A stretch of DNA of 64,000 nucleotides from Pandoraea sp. (lineage in GTDB: Bacteria > Pseudomonadota > Gammaproteobacteria > Burkholderiales > Burkholderiaceae), in assembly GCA_031291335.1 (NCBI GenBank), contig JARLJF010000016.1:29263-93262 (forward strand). The letters are read 5' to 3'. The notes beneath the pieces were generated by a model. The model saw only the letters and a list, made by a program, of their open reading frames with translations, did no database searches and had not been told where the DNA came from. This document shows positions 52,666-62,194 of this stretch, in pieces. A program made the position numbers and the translations under genes. Numbering within the stretch: the first letter of the stretch is position 1; every line of letters begins with the position of its first letter.

Positions 52666-53508
52666 TTACCGGTTAGCGCGATTCATGAAAACGAGGCGCT
52701 CGAACAGATGCATGTCCTGTTCGTTTTTGAGCAGTGCGCCGGCCAGCGGTGGAATGGCCAGTTTGTTATCGGCGCTACGCAGCGCTTCGGGGCCGATCTC
52801 TTCGGCCATCAGCAGCTTGAGCCAGTCGATCAGCTCCGAGGTCGACGGCTTCTTCTTGAGCCCGGGGATCTCGCGCACTTCGAAGAACGTTGCCATCGCG
52901 GCATTCACCAGTTCGCGGCGAATGTTCGGGAAGTGCACGTCGATGATCGACTGCATCGTCGCCGGCTCGGGGAACTTGATGTAGTGGAAGAAGCAGCGGC
53001 GCAAGAAGGCGTCGGGCAGTTCCTTCTCGTTGTTCGACGTGATGATGACGAGCGGACGGTGGCGCGCCTTCACGAGCTGACGCGTCTCGTACACATAGAA
53101 TTCCATGCGGTCGAGTTCGCGCAGCAGATCGTTGGGGAATTCGATGTCGGCCTTGTCGATTTCGTCGATGAGCAGCACGACAGGGTGGTCGGCCTCGAAG
53201 GCCTGCCACAGCACGCCCTTGACGATGTAGTTGGCGATGTCGCGCACGCGCTCGTCGCCCAGTTGTGAATCTCGCAGACGCGACACGGCGTCGTACTCGT
53301 ACAGACCTTGTTGCGCCTTGGTGGTGGACTTCACATGCCATTGCAGCAGCGGCATGTCGAGCGCGGCGGCGACTTCCTCCGCGAGCATGGTCTTGCCGGT
53401 GCCGGGTTCGCCCTTGATGAGCAGCGGTCGTTGCAGCGTGGCCGCCGCGTTCACGGCGAGCTTGAGGTCGTCGGTGGCGACGTACTGGGAAGAGCCTTCG
53501 AAGCGCAT
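52666..53508 (-). CDS. MoxR-family AAA+ ATPase
   Basis: A 280-residue AAA+ protein. Walker A is KGEPGTGKTMLAEEVAAAL near residue 32, Walker B VVLLIDEIDKADIEFPNDLL near 110, sensor 1 VIITSNNEKELPDAFLRRCFF near 150. This is the MoxR pattern. ATG 53508 (MRFEGSSQYVA) gives the usual N-terminus; the frame stays open to 53538. It lies 14 nt upstream of the VWA gene and 281 nt from the divergent cytochrome gene. Confidence 0.92.
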   Translation of the reverse strand: MRFEGSSQYVATDDLKLAVNAAATLQRPLLIKGEPGTGKTMLAEEVAAALDMPLLQWHVKSTTKAQQGLYEYDAVSRLRDSQLGDERVRDIANYIVKGVLWQAFEADHPVVLLIDEIDKADIEFPNDLLRELDRMEFYVYETRQLVKARHRPLVIITSNNEKELPDAFLRRCFFHYIKFPEPATMQSIIDVHFPNIRRELVNAAMATFFEVREIPGLKKKPSTSELIDWLKLLMAEEIGPEALRSADNKLAIPPLAGALLKNEQDMHLFERLVFMNRANR

Positions 53509-53653
53509 TGTCTGTGCCGTCCGCAAACAGCCGGCCAACCGGCCGGGCAGGGAAAAAGTTCAGTATAAGACATTGCGCATATGCCTCGCTCGGGCAGTCA
53601 AAATGTGTCTTTGCATCAATGGTTTGCGGAAAAACTTCGGAGAACTGTGCGGG

Positions 53654-53693
53654 TCAGCCCCGAGTTTGCGGGGGCTGAGGTGTGGGTTACAAT
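53654..53693 (+). promoter_or_regulatory. Dyad and candidate promoter for the cytochrome c pair
   Basis: TCAGCCCC (53654-53661) and GGGGCTGA (53671-53678) form a perfect dyad. TTGCGG (53666) and TACAAT (53688-53693) with a 16-nt spacer make a weak sigma-70 promoter that overlaps it. The dyad could be an operator. Confidence 0.4.
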
Positions 53694-53789
53694 CGATTGC
53701 TTTTTTCACAGGTCGGCGGCCTTGGAGTCGGGACGTCGATCTGCGTGTTGCGGGCCGGTATTCCAACCAAAAACGTTCCCAAGAAGACC

Positions 53790-54164
53790 ATGAAAAAGTT
53801 CCTCACGATGATGGCGCTGGCGCTCGGCAGCACGTCGCTAATGTCGCTAACGTCGCTTAGTGCGCTTCACGCGGCCGAACTCAAGCCCAATCTGGACGCG
53901 GCAAAGGACAAGGTGGCCATGTGCATCGGCTGCCACGGCATTCCCGACTATCGCACCGCCTTTCCCGAGGTGTATCACGTGCCCCGGATCGGCGGACAGA
54001 ATGCGAAGTACATTGAAAACGCCCTGAAGGAATATGCCAAGGGCGACCGCAAGTTCCAGACGATGCATGGCATCGCAGCCACGTTGACCGATCAGGACAT
54101 CGTCGACATTGCCGCGTACTACGCGGCGCAAACGGCGTCGACGCCGGTCAATCCCCAGAAGTAA
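53790..54164 (+). CDS. Class I cytochrome c, small periplasmic
   Basis: A 124-residue protein. A signal peptide ends LSALHAAE. The haem site is CIGCH (near residue 50), followed by GIPDYRTAFPEVYHVPRIGGQNAKYI, and Met in QTMHGIA is the likely second axial ligand. It resembles the single-haem half of cytochrome c4. The AAG-rich leader before ATG 53790 has no strong site. The second cytochrome gene begins 25 nt later, forming a pair. Confidence 0.88.
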   Translation: MKKFLTMMALALGSTSLMSLTSLSALHAAELKPNLDAAKDKVAMCIGCHGIPDYRTAFPEVYHVPRIGGQNAKYIENALKEYAKGDRKFQTMHGIAATLTDQDIVDIAAYYAAQTASTPVNPQK

Positions 54165-54189
54165 AACGTGCGTGGCTGAGGAGAACACG

Positions 54190-54603
54190 ATGAAGCATTC
54201 GATGGTAAAGGCCGCGGCTGCGGCATCTCTGGCGCTCGGCGCCATGCTCGCGGGTTGGACCGGCTCGGCGGTCGCCGCCGGCAACATCGCCAACGGCAAG
54301 GCGCTCGTCGACAAGGGCATGTGCGCCACTTGCCACGGCGCCAATCTGAACGCGCCGATCACCCCGGAATATCCGAAGCTGGCCGGTCAATACGCGGACT
54401 ATGTCTATAACGCGTTGCGGGCCTATCAGAACGAAACCAGTCTGGTGTTTGGCCGTAGCAACGCCATCATGAAGACGCAGGTCATGTCCAATCCCGCGAC
54501 CGTCGGCAAGGACGGCAAGCCGCGTCCGTTCACCTCGCAGGAGCTGAAGGACATTTCGGCCTATATCGAATCGCTGCCCGGCGATCTCGTGACGAAGAAG
54601 TAA
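54190..54603 (+). CDS. Class I cytochrome c, small periplasmic
   Basis: A 137-residue protein. Signal peptide ends SAVAAGN. The haem site is CATCH (near residue 44) in KGMCATCHGANLNAP, with a methionine candidate in NAIMKTQVMSN. The body KLAGQYADYVYNALRAYQ is typical of cytochrome c4-like domains. GAGGAGAACACG precedes ATG 54190. Probably exports electrons together with its neighbour. The partner oxidase is not in the window. Confidence 0.88.
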   Translation: MKHSMVKAAAAASLALGAMLAGWTGSAVAAGNIANGKALVDKGMCATCHGANLNAPITPEYPKLAGQYADYVYNALRAYQNETSLVFGRSNAIMKTQVMSNPATVGKDGKPRPFTSQELKDISAYIESLPGDLVTKK

Positions 54604-54621
54604 GCGCTACGCCGTCGGCAT

Positions 54622-54656
54622 AAAAAAACGACGGTTGCTCCGATGGCAACCGTCGT
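54622..54656 (-). terminator. Rho-independent terminator of the DUF1841 gene
   Basis: ACGACGGTTGC (54628-54638) and GCAACCGTCGT (54646-54656) form an 11-bp stem with a 7-nt loop. On the minus strand it continues into seven T residues (54622-54628). It is the terminator of the gene ending at 54711. Confidence 0.82.
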
Positions 54657-54710
54657 CTGCTGTTCTCCGCGTGGGTGAGGCTTGTTCGCGGCCGTACGTG
54701 CCTGGCGCGA

Positions 54711-55142
54711 CTAGCGTGAGGCTTGCTGCTCGATGCGCTGCAGGTAGGCGTCCGAGTCGGGTGGCTGGCCGGTGCGTTGTGCTTCCCAGAGCGTTTGTCC
54801 CAGACACTCCATGATGCGGTGCTGCGCGTCATGCGGCGAGTCGAGGCGCTGAGTCAGCTTCTCGTACGCGGCACGAATGCCCGGCGGCTGATCGATCGAG
54901 ACTTGCTCGCTGATCGCCAGATGCATCGACAGATGCAGGAACGGGTTGGTCTGTCCGGCCTCGGGTGAGTAATCGCGGGCGCTGGCTTCTTCCGTGTCGG
55001 TCAGTGCGTCGTGATACTCGGGATGTTCGTGGATCCAGTCGGCGGCAATTGTCTCGAGCGGCGTCAGGATGCTGCCGCTGCGCTGCTTTTGCCAAGTGGT
55101 GCAGAAGAATTGCCGGACTTCGTCGCGGCTCGGATTGAACAT
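54711..55142 (-). CDS. DUF1841 family protein
   Basis: A 143-residue soluble protein: MFNPSRDEVRQFFCTTWQKQRSGSILTPLETIAADWIHEHPEYH, with NPFLHLSMHLAISEQVSIDQPPGIR and a C-terminal MECLGQTLWEAQR helix. It matches the DUF1841 family of beta/gammaproteobacteria, whose function is not established. Its histidines and the HLS-H cluster could bind metal. Monocistronic with a strong terminator. Confidence 0.88.
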   Translation of the reverse strand: MFNPSRDEVRQFFCTTWQKQRSGSILTPLETIAADWIHEHPEYHDALTDTEEASARDYSPEAGQTNPFLHLSMHLAISEQVSIDQPPGIRAAYEKLTQRLDSPHDAQHRIMECLGQTLWEAQRTGQPPDSDAYLQRIEQQASR

Positions 55143-55300
55143 GGGGACTCCGTGGGGTTCTTGTAAGGCATCTTGCGGCGCGCCATGCCGTGACTACAAT
55201 GGCGGATCAATTGCCGCAGTGCGCCGGGGCGTGCCCTCGTGGGTGGAACGCGCCGGTATCGCATGAAAACAGGCCGTATTGTCGCTCAATTTTCCCAATC

Positions 55301-56245
55301 ATGTCGCAAAGCTCTCGCGTGCCGGCCGCCGTCGGCGACGTCTCCGTAATGCACCCGGCGCCCCCGCCTTCGACTTGGGCTGGCGTCGCGCTGATTGCCG
55401 TGTCGGCCTCTGCGTTCGGGGCCATGGCGATCTTTGCCCGTGCGGCCTCGGCATCCGGTGTCGATCTGTTCGCGATGTTGCTGTTTCGCTTCTTCGTGGC
55501 CGCTGTCCTGCTGCTGGTCTGGTGCCGCGTGCAACGGGTGCGTTTCCCGTCGCGCCGTCAGGCGCTCGGCATCGCCCTGATGGGCGGTATCGGCTACGTC
55601 GGTCAGTCACTTTGTTTTTTCGGGGCGCTGCAATACGCGCAGGCGTCGCTAGTGGCGCTGCTGCTTTATCTGTACCCCGTATTTGTGACGATCCTGGCGG
55701 CCATCTTCCTGCATGAACGGCTGACCCCCGTGAAGTTGGGGGCGCTCGTACTCTGCTCGCTGGGCACGGCACTGACGGTCGGCGGCGGCCACGGGCAACC
55801 GCTGGGCATGGCGCTCGCCGTGGCATCTGCGTTGATCTACTCGGGGTATATCGTGGTCGGCGCACGTCTGACGCGGGGCGTTGATGCGCGCGCCACCGCA
55901 ACGCTCGTCTGCGTGGCCGCGACCGATTCTTTCGGCGTGATGGCGGCGGTGCGTGTATGGCAAGGGCTGCCGCTGCATTGGCCTGCCGGGGCCGGTGGCT
56001 GGGCGGCGCTCACCGCCATTGCGGTGTGTTCCACGGTCATCGCTATCCTGACGTTCTTCGCCGGTTTGCAGCGGCTCGGGGCGGGGCGTGCATCCATGCT
56101 CTCCACGCTGGAGCCGGTGGTTACGGTGCTGCTTGCGGCCATGCTGCTGGGCGAAACGCTCACGGCGGCACAGCTTGGCGGAGGTGTGTTGATTCTGGCT
56201 GGCGTGGTCTGGCTATCGGCCCGCGGTGCGTCCGCAAGCGCCTGA
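55301..56245 (+). CDS. EamA/DMT-family transporter
   Basis: A 314-residue permease with ten hydrophobic segments in two EamA repeats ([69 protein letters not shown]). The last is the typical end of the second repeat. ATG 55301 is used; the frame continues upstream without a good start. Substrate unknown. The next gene starts 91 nt later, in the same direction. Confidence 0.87.
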   Translation: MSQSSRVPAAVGDVSVMHPAPPPSTWAGVALIAVSASAFGAMAIFARAASASGVDLFAMLLFRFFVAAVLLLVWCRVQRVRFPSRRQALGIALMGGIGYVGQSLCFFGALQYAQASLVALLLYLYPVFVTILAAIFLHERLTPVKLGALVLCSLGTALTVGGGHGQPLGMALAVASALIYSGYIVVGARLTRGVDARATATLVCVAATDSFGVMAAVRVWQGLPLHWPAGAGGWAALTAIAVCSTVIAILTFFAGLQRLGAGRASMLSTLEPVVTVLLAAMLLGETLTAAQLGGGVLILAGVVWLSARGASASA

Positions 56246-56336
56246 TCTTCCGGGGATTTTTGCCTTGTCAGCGCGCGTCGCATGCCGACGGTACAATCGC
56301 GCATCATTTGCCATTCAACAGCCGAGGTCAATCGTC

Positions 56337-56930
56337 ATGAGCACCATTGCCAAAGAAGCCATCGCCCAATTGTTCACCGATGCCCGCACGCACAGCGTGT
56401 GGCTCGACAAACCGGTCAGCGACGATACGCTGCGCGAGCTGTACGACCTCGTGAAGTGGGGCCCGACGTCGGCCAACACCACGCCCGCACGCATCGTCTT
56501 TGTGAAGAGCGCGCAAGCGAAGGCCAAGTTGCTGGAATGCATGGCGCCGGGCAACGTCGACAAGACCCGCACGGCACCCGTGACGGCCATCATCGCGTTC
56601 GACCTGAAGTTCTACGAACACTTGCCGAAGCTGTTCCCGAACGGTGCCGAGAAGATGATGCCGATGTTCTCGGGCGACGCAGCGAAGGCCGCCGGTGCCG
56701 CGCACATGAACAGCTCGCTGCAAGGCGGCTACTTCATTCTCGCCGCCCGTGCGCTGGGCCTGGATTGTGGTCCGATGGCCGGTTTCGATGGCCAGAAGGT
56801 CAACGATGCGTTCTTCGCCGGGACTGACTGGCGCGTCAACTTCGTCTGCAATCTGGGGTACGGCGATCACGACAAGCTGTTCCCGCGCAATCCGCGTCTG
56901 TCGTTCGACGAGGCGGCCCGCATCCTCTAA
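56337..56930 (+). CDS. rutE: Malonic semialdehyde reductase / nitroreductase family (RutE-like)
   Basis: A 197-residue FMN-dependent protein. RutE/HadB features are [45 protein letters not shown] and [32 protein letters not shown]. The family reduces malonic semialdehyde to 3-hydroxypropionate or nitro compounds. No other rut gene is near, so the physiological role may differ. Terminator follows on the minus-strand side. Confidence 0.85.
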   Translation: MSTIAKEAIAQLFTDARTHSVWLDKPVSDDTLRELYDLVKWGPTSANTTPARIVFVKSAQAKAKLLECMAPGNVDKTRTAPVTAIIAFDLKFYEHLPKLFPNGAEKMMPMFSGDAAKAAGAAHMNSSLQGGYFILAARALGLDCGPMAGFDGQKVNDAFFAGTDWRVNFVCNLGYGDHDKLFPRNPRLSFDEAARIL

Positions 56931-56981
56931 GCGCACCACGCGACGCTCTGAGTACGTTGTCAGGGCGAGCCAGGCCGAGCC

Positions 56982-57017
56982 AAAAAAACGGGCGGTCCCG
57001 ATGTCGGGGCCGCCCGT
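56982..57017 (-). terminator. Rho-independent terminator of nth
   Basis: ACGGGCGG (56988-56995) and CCGCCCGT (57010-57017) form the stem with an inner CCC/GGG pair. On the minus strand it runs into seven T residues (56982-56988). It lies 37 nt past the nth stop. Confidence 0.8.
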
Positions 57018-57053
57018 TGTCATTGACAGCGTTCGTGGTCTGAGAGGCGCGGA

Positions 57054-57698
57054 TCAACCCTTCGGCGCGGGCGTCTTGGGACGAAAGTCGCACAGCGGCT
57101 CGATGGCGCAATGCCAGCACTCCGGCTTGCGCGCCTTGCACACGTAGCGGCCGTGAAGGATGAGCCAGTGATGCGCGTCGTGCTTGAATTCACGCGGGGT
57201 CACACGTTCGAGCGCCAGCTCCACGGCCAGCGGGTCTTTGCCGGGGGCCAGGCCCGTGCGGTTCGCCACGCGGAAGATGTGGGTGTCGACGGCGATCGTG
57301 TCTTCGCCGAACGCGGTGTTGAGCACCACGTTCGCCGTCTTGCGACCGACGCCCGGCAGGGACTCCAGCGCCTCACGCGAGCGCGGCACGTCACCGCCGT
57401 GCACGTCGAGCAGCAACTGACAGGTTGCGATGACGTTCTTGGCCTTCGTGCGGTACAAGCCGATGGTCTTGATGTAGTCGGAGACACCGGCTTCGCCGAG
57501 CGCGAGCATCTTCGCCGGCGTGTTCGCCACCGCGTAAAGCTTGCGGGTGGCTTTGTTCACCGACACGTCGGTCGCCTGTGCGGAGAGCAGCACGGCAATC
57601 AGCAACTCGAAGGGCGACGTGTACTCCAACTCCGTTGTCGGATTCGGATTGAGTTGTTGCAGCGTCTCGAACAGGGCACGGCGTTTGGCGTCGTTCAT
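57054..57698 (-). CDS. nth: Endonuclease III
   Basis: A 214-residue base-excision DNA glycosylase/AP lyase, family length. The helix-hairpin-helix reads LPGVGRKTANVVL (the catalytic Lys near residue 120), Asp in VDTHIFRVANR follows, and the [4Fe-4S] ligands have the correct C-X6-C-X2-C-X5-C spacing (CKARKPECWHCAIEPLC). It removes oxidised pyrimidines. It is 65 nt downstream of the RsxB-like gene on the same strand; in E. coli nth also ends the rsx operon. Confidence 0.96.
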   Translation of the reverse strand: MNDAKRRALFETLQQLNPNPTTELEYTSPFELLIAVLLSAQATDVSVNKATRKLYAVANTPAKMLALGEAGVSDYIKTIGLYRTKAKNVIATCQLLLDVHGGDVPRSREALESLPGVGRKTANVVLNTAFGEDTIAVDTHIFRVANRTGLAPGKDPLAVELALERVTPREFKHDAHHWLILHGRYVCKARKPECWHCAIEPLCDFRPKTPAPKG

Positions 57699-57763
57699 GG
57701 CGGGTAGCGCGTGGGTTGGGGCGTCTGTCTTGTTATCGGGGACGGGAGCGTGCGGCGGCGTGT

Positions 57764-58678
57764 CTAGGCCTTGCCCGGGGGCGGATTTGCCTCGGAGGCC
57801 GGGTCGTCGTTGTTCGTTGAGAGACCCAGACGCTTGCGGCGGGACTCGGCCTCGTCGATCTGCGCCTGCACGTTCGCCGAGACATTCTCGGTATTCTTCG
57901 GGCCAAGCCCTTCGGCGGCCAATGCGGCTTTCTTCTGACGTGCGCGTTCCAACGCCGCCTGAATGATCGCCTGCTTGCGGGCAGCGGCTGCGGCGGCCTC
58001 GTCGAGCGCAGGAGCTGAAGCTGGTGCCGCTGTCGCATCAGATGAAACCGGCGCGGCTGCCGTCTGCGTCTCGGTCGCTGGTGGGGTGCCGTGCTCTGCG
58101 CCCGGCGCCGACGGTGCACCCGGAGCGACGCGTGCGGCACGCGCTGCGAGACGTGCTTCACGTTGCGCCTTGTCCTTCTCGAGCCGTGCCTGATGCGCTT
58201 CGAAATGTGTGCGGGCCTCGTCGGCCTGTGTCTGCGACCAGGCGTCCCAACCGGTGCGTTCGCCAGTGACGGGCACCATGTCGATACAGTCGACGGGGCA
58301 GGGTGGCACGCACAGATCACACCCCGTGCAGCGGTCTTCGATCACCGTATGCATCAATTTGGCGGCCCCGACGATAGCGTCCACAGGGCAGGCCTGCAGG
58401 CACAGCGTGCAGCCAATGCACAGCGATTCGTCGATGATGGCGCGTGGGCGAGGGCGCGCTACGCCGTTCTCCGGATTGAGCGGAATAACGGGGCGCTCGA
58501 GCAGCTTGGCCAGACGCGCGACGCCCTCGGCACCGCCCGGCGGGCACTGGTTATAGCTGGCTTCCCCGCTCGCAATGGCGTCGGCATACGGACGGCAACC
58601 GGCGTAACCGCACTTGGTGCACTGCGTCTGGGGCAATAGGGCATCGATGCGCTGCGCGAGCGCGCTGACTTCTGACAC
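57764..58678 (-). CDS. rsxB: RsxB/RnfB-like iron-sulfur protein with long C-terminal extension
   Basis: A 304-residue protein. A 4Fe-4S site is at the N-terminus ([30 protein letters not shown]), then two ferredoxin clusters, [16 protein letters not shown] and [16 protein letters not shown]. The N-terminal membrane helix of RnfB is missing. The C-terminal ~130 residues are a charged Ala/Glu/Lys-rich, probably coiled-coil tail. No rsxA, C, D, G or E genes accompany it. It may act as a soluble electron carrier for a different partner. It precedes nth. Confidence 0.87.
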   Translation of the reverse strand: MSEVSALAQRIDALLPQTQCTKCGYAGCRPYADAIASGEASYNQCPPGGAEGVARLAKLLERPVIPLNPENGVARPRPRAIIDESLCIGCTLCLQACPVDAIVGAAKLMHTVIEDRCTGCDLCVPPCPVDCIDMVPVTGERTGWDAWSQTQADEARTHFEAHQARLEKDKAQREARLAARAARVAPGAPSAPGAEHGTPPATETQTAAAPVSSDATAAPASAPALDEAAAAAARKQAIIQAALERARQKKAALAAEGLGPKNTENVSANVQAQIDEAESRRKRLGLSTNNDDPASEANPPPGKA

Positions 58679-58782
58679 GTCTTTTGTGGGGGATTCGGCG
58701 GAAAGTCGAATTATCCTGCATTTTGCGGAAACACTGAAACCGTTGTGCCATAATTCCGCCCGTTGAGAACGACCGGCCGATC

Positions 58783-59421
58783 ATGACAACACCAGAAACC
58801 AAGATCAAACGGGACCCCGAACGCACCCGACAGCGCATTCTTGCCGCTGCGATCGAGGAGTTTGCCGAACGTGGTTCGAGCGGTGCGCGTGTGGACAGCA
58901 TCGCACGCCGAGCAGATATCAATGAGCGAATGCTCTATTACTACTTCGGCAACAAGGACCAGCTCTATCTGGCCGTGCTCGAAGAGGTCTACGGCGAGTT
59001 CAATCGCGCAGAGCATGGGCTCAGGCTCGATGTCCTCGCGCCGCTCGACGCGGTGGCCGAACTGGCTCACTTCGTGTGGGACTACTACGCCGAACATCCG
59101 GAACTGATTCAACTCATCAACAACGAAAATCTGCACGAAGCGAAGTCGATGCGTCAGTCGACGGAGATTCGCCAGCAGGTCTCACCGATTGTGGAATTGC
59201 TCGCGCAGACGCTCAAGCGCGGCGAGGCCAGCGGAGAAATCCGTGTGGGCGTCGATCCGGTGGATCTGTACGTGACGATCTCGGCAATGGGCTATTACGT
59301 GATGTCGAACCGCCACACGTTGTCCATCGTGATGGGCCGTGACGTGATGGCCGCCGATTCGCGCACGACGTATTCGTCCTTCAATACGCAAATGCTGTTG
59401 GATTCGCTACGTACGAGATGA
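58783..59421 (+). CDS. TetR-family transcriptional regulator
   Basis: A 212-residue TetR-type repressor. Its helix-turn-helix is RQRILAAAIEEFAERGSSGARVDSIARRADINERMLYYYFGNKDQLY (residues 16-62). The C-terminal ligand domain resembles that of RutR/PsrA-type members (DYYAEHPELIQLINNENLHEA). It is divergent from the rsxB-like gene (104-nt gap). The ligand is unknown; no obvious target is next to it except rsxB-nth. Confidence 0.9.
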   Translation: MTTPETKIKRDPERTRQRILAAAIEEFAERGSSGARVDSIARRADINERMLYYYFGNKDQLYLAVLEEVYGEFNRAEHGLRLDVLAPLDAVAELAHFVWDYYAEHPELIQLINNENLHEAKSMRQSTEIRQQVSPIVELLAQTLKRGEASGEIRVGVDPVDLYVTISAMGYYVMSNRHTLSIVMGRDVMAADSRTTYSSFNTQMLLDSLRTR

Positions 59422-59465
59422 CCCGGTAGCCGCGATCTGCGCCGGCCGCACTGCCAGTCAAAAAC

Positions 59466-59503
59466 AAAACCGCCGCGTGGGCCTGAGCCCCCGCGGCGGT
59501 TTT
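59466..59503. terminator. Bidirectional rho-independent terminator
   Basis: AAAACCGCCGCG (59466-59477) and CGCGGCGGTTTT (59492-59503) form a near-perfect stem. It carries A- and T-runs on both sides and separates the convergent TetR and phaZ genes. Confidence 0.88.
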
Positions 59504-59533
59504 GGTATGGCAGTCCGGAAAACCGAATGCCGT

Positions 59534-60775
59534 TCAGGCGTTCTTCGCGATGAAGTCGCGGATCTGCGGATAGATCACGTTGCGCCAGCGGCTGCCGGAG
59601 AAGATCCCGTAGTGACCACACGACGGCGCGGTGAAATGCGCCCGGCGTTTTGCCGGAATGCCGGTGCAAAGCTCGTGTGCCGCCTGCGTCTGGCCGCTGC
59701 CCGAGATGTCGTCCAGTTCGCCTTCGATGGTGAAGAGCGCGGTCGTCTTGATGTCCTGCGGACGCACGCGCTGACCGGCCACGTCCCATGTGCCGCGCGC
59801 GAGGCTGAAGTCCTGGAACACGGTCTTGATCGTGTCGAGGTAGTACTCGGCCGCCATGTCGAGCACGGCGTTGTACTCGTCGTAGAAACGGCGATGCGAG
59901 TCGGCATCGTCGTTGTCGCCACGCATCAGATCGAGATAGAAGTCCCAGTGCGACTTCAGATGGCGATCCGGATTCATCGCGACGAACCCGGCGTGCTGCA
60001 GGAAGCCCGGATAGACCAGACGCCCCGAGCCCGGATAGTTGGCCGGCACCGGATGGATTACCTGATTCTCGAACCACTCGTACGACTTGTTCGTCGCCAG
60101 CGAGTTGACTGACGTCGGGCTCTTACGCGCATCGATCGGGCCGCCCATCATCGTCATGGTCTTGGGCGTCTTTTCGCCGTTCGAGGCCATGAGCGAGATC
60201 GCGCCAAGCACCGGCACGGTCGGCTGGCACACCGAAATGACGTGCAGGTTTTCCGCGCCGATGTGGCGAATGAAATCCTGGATGTACGCCACGTAGTCGT
60301 CGAGATGGAACTCGCCCTCTTCAAGCGGCACCATGCGCGCATCGACCCAGTCGGTGATGTAGACCTTGTGGTCCTTGAGCAGCGTGGTGACCGTGTCGCG
60401 CAGCAGCGTGGCGTGATGTCCCGACAGGGGAGCCACCACCAGCACGACCGGATCGTCCTTGAGTTGGCCCACGGCGCTGGCGTCGTCGGCGTATCGCTTG
60501 AATCGCAACAGGCGACAGAAGGGCTTCTCCATCGCCGTCATTTCCACGACGGGGATGTTGTGACCGTCGACTTCGACTGCCTTGATATTGAATTCGGGTT
60601 TTTCGTAGTCCTTGCCGAGCCGGTAGAGCAATTCGTATCCGGCGGCGATGCGGGGCGCGCCCGGCATCATGGCAAGCAGGCTGCCCGGGTTGACGAAAGT
60701 CGTCGCCGCTGCCTTTGCCCACGTGGTGAGGGGATTCAGCCACGCACGGTTGTACTCATGAATCTGATACAGCAT
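59534..60775 (-). CDS. phaZ: Intracellular polyhydroxybutyrate depolymerase
   Basis: A 413-residue alpha/beta-hydrolase-like enzyme. The catalytic triad matches PhaZa1 of Ralstonia/Cupriavidus exactly in number: Cys183 (SVCQPTVP), Asp355 (GELDD) and His388 (CGHYGIF). The nucleophile is a cysteine, not serine, typical of this intracellular type. It mobilises stored PHB granules to 3-hydroxybutyrate. ATG 60775 (MLYQIHEYNRAWLNP) matches the family N-terminus; the longer frame has no support. A monocistronic gene. Confidence 0.93.
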   Translation of the reverse strand: MLYQIHEYNRAWLNPLTTWAKAAATTFVNPGSLLAMMPGAPRIAAGYELLYRLGKDYEKPEFNIKAVEVDGHNIPVVEMTAMEKPFCRLLRFKRYADDASAVGQLKDDPVVLVVAPLSGHHATLLRDTVTTLLKDHKVYITDWVDARMVPLEEGEFHLDDYVAYIQDFIRHIGAENLHVISVCQPTVPVLGAISLMASNGEKTPKTMTMMGGPIDARKSPTSVNSLATNKSYEWFENQVIHPVPANYPGSGRLVYPGFLQHAGFVAMNPDRHLKSHWDFYLDLMRGDNDDADSHRRFYDEYNAVLDMAAEYYLDTIKTVFQDFSLARGTWDVAGQRVRPQDIKTTALFTIEGELDDISGSGQTQAAHELCTGIPAKRRAHFTAPSCGHYGIFSGSRWRNVIYPQIRDFIAKNA

Positions 60776-60943
60776 GTTGTGTGCCCTGGGGCGAATGATG
60801 GGGGAATTATGCAACCGTTTATCGCGGCTGTGCAACGCAGCATAACCCTGATCTATGGCATTTCCGCATCATGACGATAGTTTTAGCTTATTCCTCCGAT
60901 TGTTATTAACTATCGTTGCTGCGGTGCAACAATTGTCGGGTGT

Positions 60944-60973
60944 AAAAAAGCCCGCCGAAGGGGCGGGCTTTTT
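60944..60973 (-). terminator. Rho-independent terminator of tyrB
   Basis: GCCCGCC (60950-60956) pairs with GGCGGGC (60962-60968), with six A residues before and five T residues after. It lies 22 nt past the tyrB stop on the minus strand. Confidence 0.85.
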
Positions 60974-60994
60974 CGTCGACGATGCCTGAGGCGA

Positions 60995-62194
60995 TCAGCG
61001 CAGCACTTTGGCGATGGCCGAAGCGACGACGTCGATGTTCTTGTCGTTGAGCGCGGCCACGCAGATACGGCCCGTGCTCACGGCATAGATACCGAACTCT
61101 TCACGCAGACGCTCGACCTGATCGGCGGTGAGGCCCGAGTACGAGAACATGCCGCGTTGCTTGATCACGAACGAGAAATCGCGTTCCACGCCGTGTTCGC
61201 GCAGCTTCTCGACCAGTGCCAGGCGCATCGCGCGGATGCGTTCGCGCATTTCGGCCAGTTCCTCTTCCCACAGGGCGCGCAGTTCGGCGTTGCCCAGCAC
61301 GGCGGCGACGACCGAGCCGCCATGCGTCGGCGGGTTCGAGTAGTTGGTGCGGATCACGCGCTTGAGTTGCGAGAGCACGCGAGTCGATTCGTCCTTGCTG
61401 GCCGTCACGATGGACAGGGCGCCGACGCGCTCGCCGTACAGCGAGAACGACTTGGAGAACGAGCTTGACACGAAGAAGTTCAGGCCGGCGGCGGCGAACA
61501 GGCGCACTACGGCGGCGTCGGCGTCGATGCCGTCACCGAAGCCCTGGTAGGCGATGTCGAGGAACGGCACCAGCTTGCGGGACTTCACGGTTTCGACGAC
61601 CTGGGCCCATTGGTCCATCGTCAGGTCGACGCCGGTCGGGTTGTGGCAGCAGGCGTGCAGCACGACGATGGTGCCTTCCGGCTCCTTGTTCAGCATGTCG
61701 AGCATGCCCGACAGGTTCACACCGTGCGATTCGGCGTCGTAGTACGGGTACGAGACGACGTTGAAGCCGGCTTGCGTGAACAGGGCGCGGTGGTTTTCCC
61801 AGCTCGGGTCGCTGATGGCGACGGTAGCGTTCGGGTTCAGTTGCTTGAGGAAGTCGGCGCCGATCTTCAGGGCACCCGTGCCGCCCAGCGCCTGCGCGGT
61901 GATCACGCGGCCTTCGGCCAGCACGGGCGATTCCTTGCCGAACAGCATTTCCTGCACGGCCTTGTCGTACGCGGCAATGCCTTCGATCGGCAGGTAGCCA
62001 CGCGGCAGGCCGGCGGCCACGCGTTGTTCTTCCGCTGCCTTCACAGCCTTGAGCAGGGGCAGTTTGCCTTCCGCATTGAAATACACGCCGACGCCCAGAT
62101 TCACTTTTTCAGTGCGGTGATCGGCGTTGTAGGCTTCGTTCAGGCCAAGGATGGGGTCGCGCGGGGCGAGTTCGACAGCGGAAAAGAGGGTCAT
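60995..62194 (-). CDS. tyrB: Aromatic/aspartate aminotransferase
   Basis: A 399-residue class I aminotransferase. The PLP lysine is Lys248 in SSSFSKSFSLYGERVGAL. Other signatures are NLGVGVYFNAEGKLPLL, GYLPIEGIAAYDKAVQEMLFG, HNPTGVDLT and FLDIAYQGFG. It belongs to subgroup I-alpha (AspC/TyrB). Both aspartate and aromatic amino acids are possible substrates, so the gene symbol is a reasonable but not strict choice. It is divergent from uvrB. Confidence 0.88.
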   Translation of the reverse strand: MTLFSAVELAPRDPILGLNEAYNADHRTEKVNLGVGVYFNAEGKLPLLKAVKAAEEQRVAAGLPRGYLPIEGIAAYDKAVQEMLFGKESPVLAEGRVITAQALGGTGALKIGADFLKQLNPNATVAISDPSWENHRALFTQAGFNVVSYPYYDAESHGVNLSGMLDMLNKEPEGTIVVLHACCHNPTGVDLTMDQWAQVVETVKSRKLVPFLDIAYQGFGDGIDADAAVVRLFAAAGLNFFVSSSFSKSFSLYGERVGALSIVTASKDESTRVLSQLKRVIRTNYSNPPTHGGSVVAAVLGNAELRALWEEELAEMRERIRAMRLALVEKLREHGVERDFSFVIKQRGMFSYSGLTADQVERLREEFGIYAVSTGRICVAALNDKNIDVVASAIAKVLR

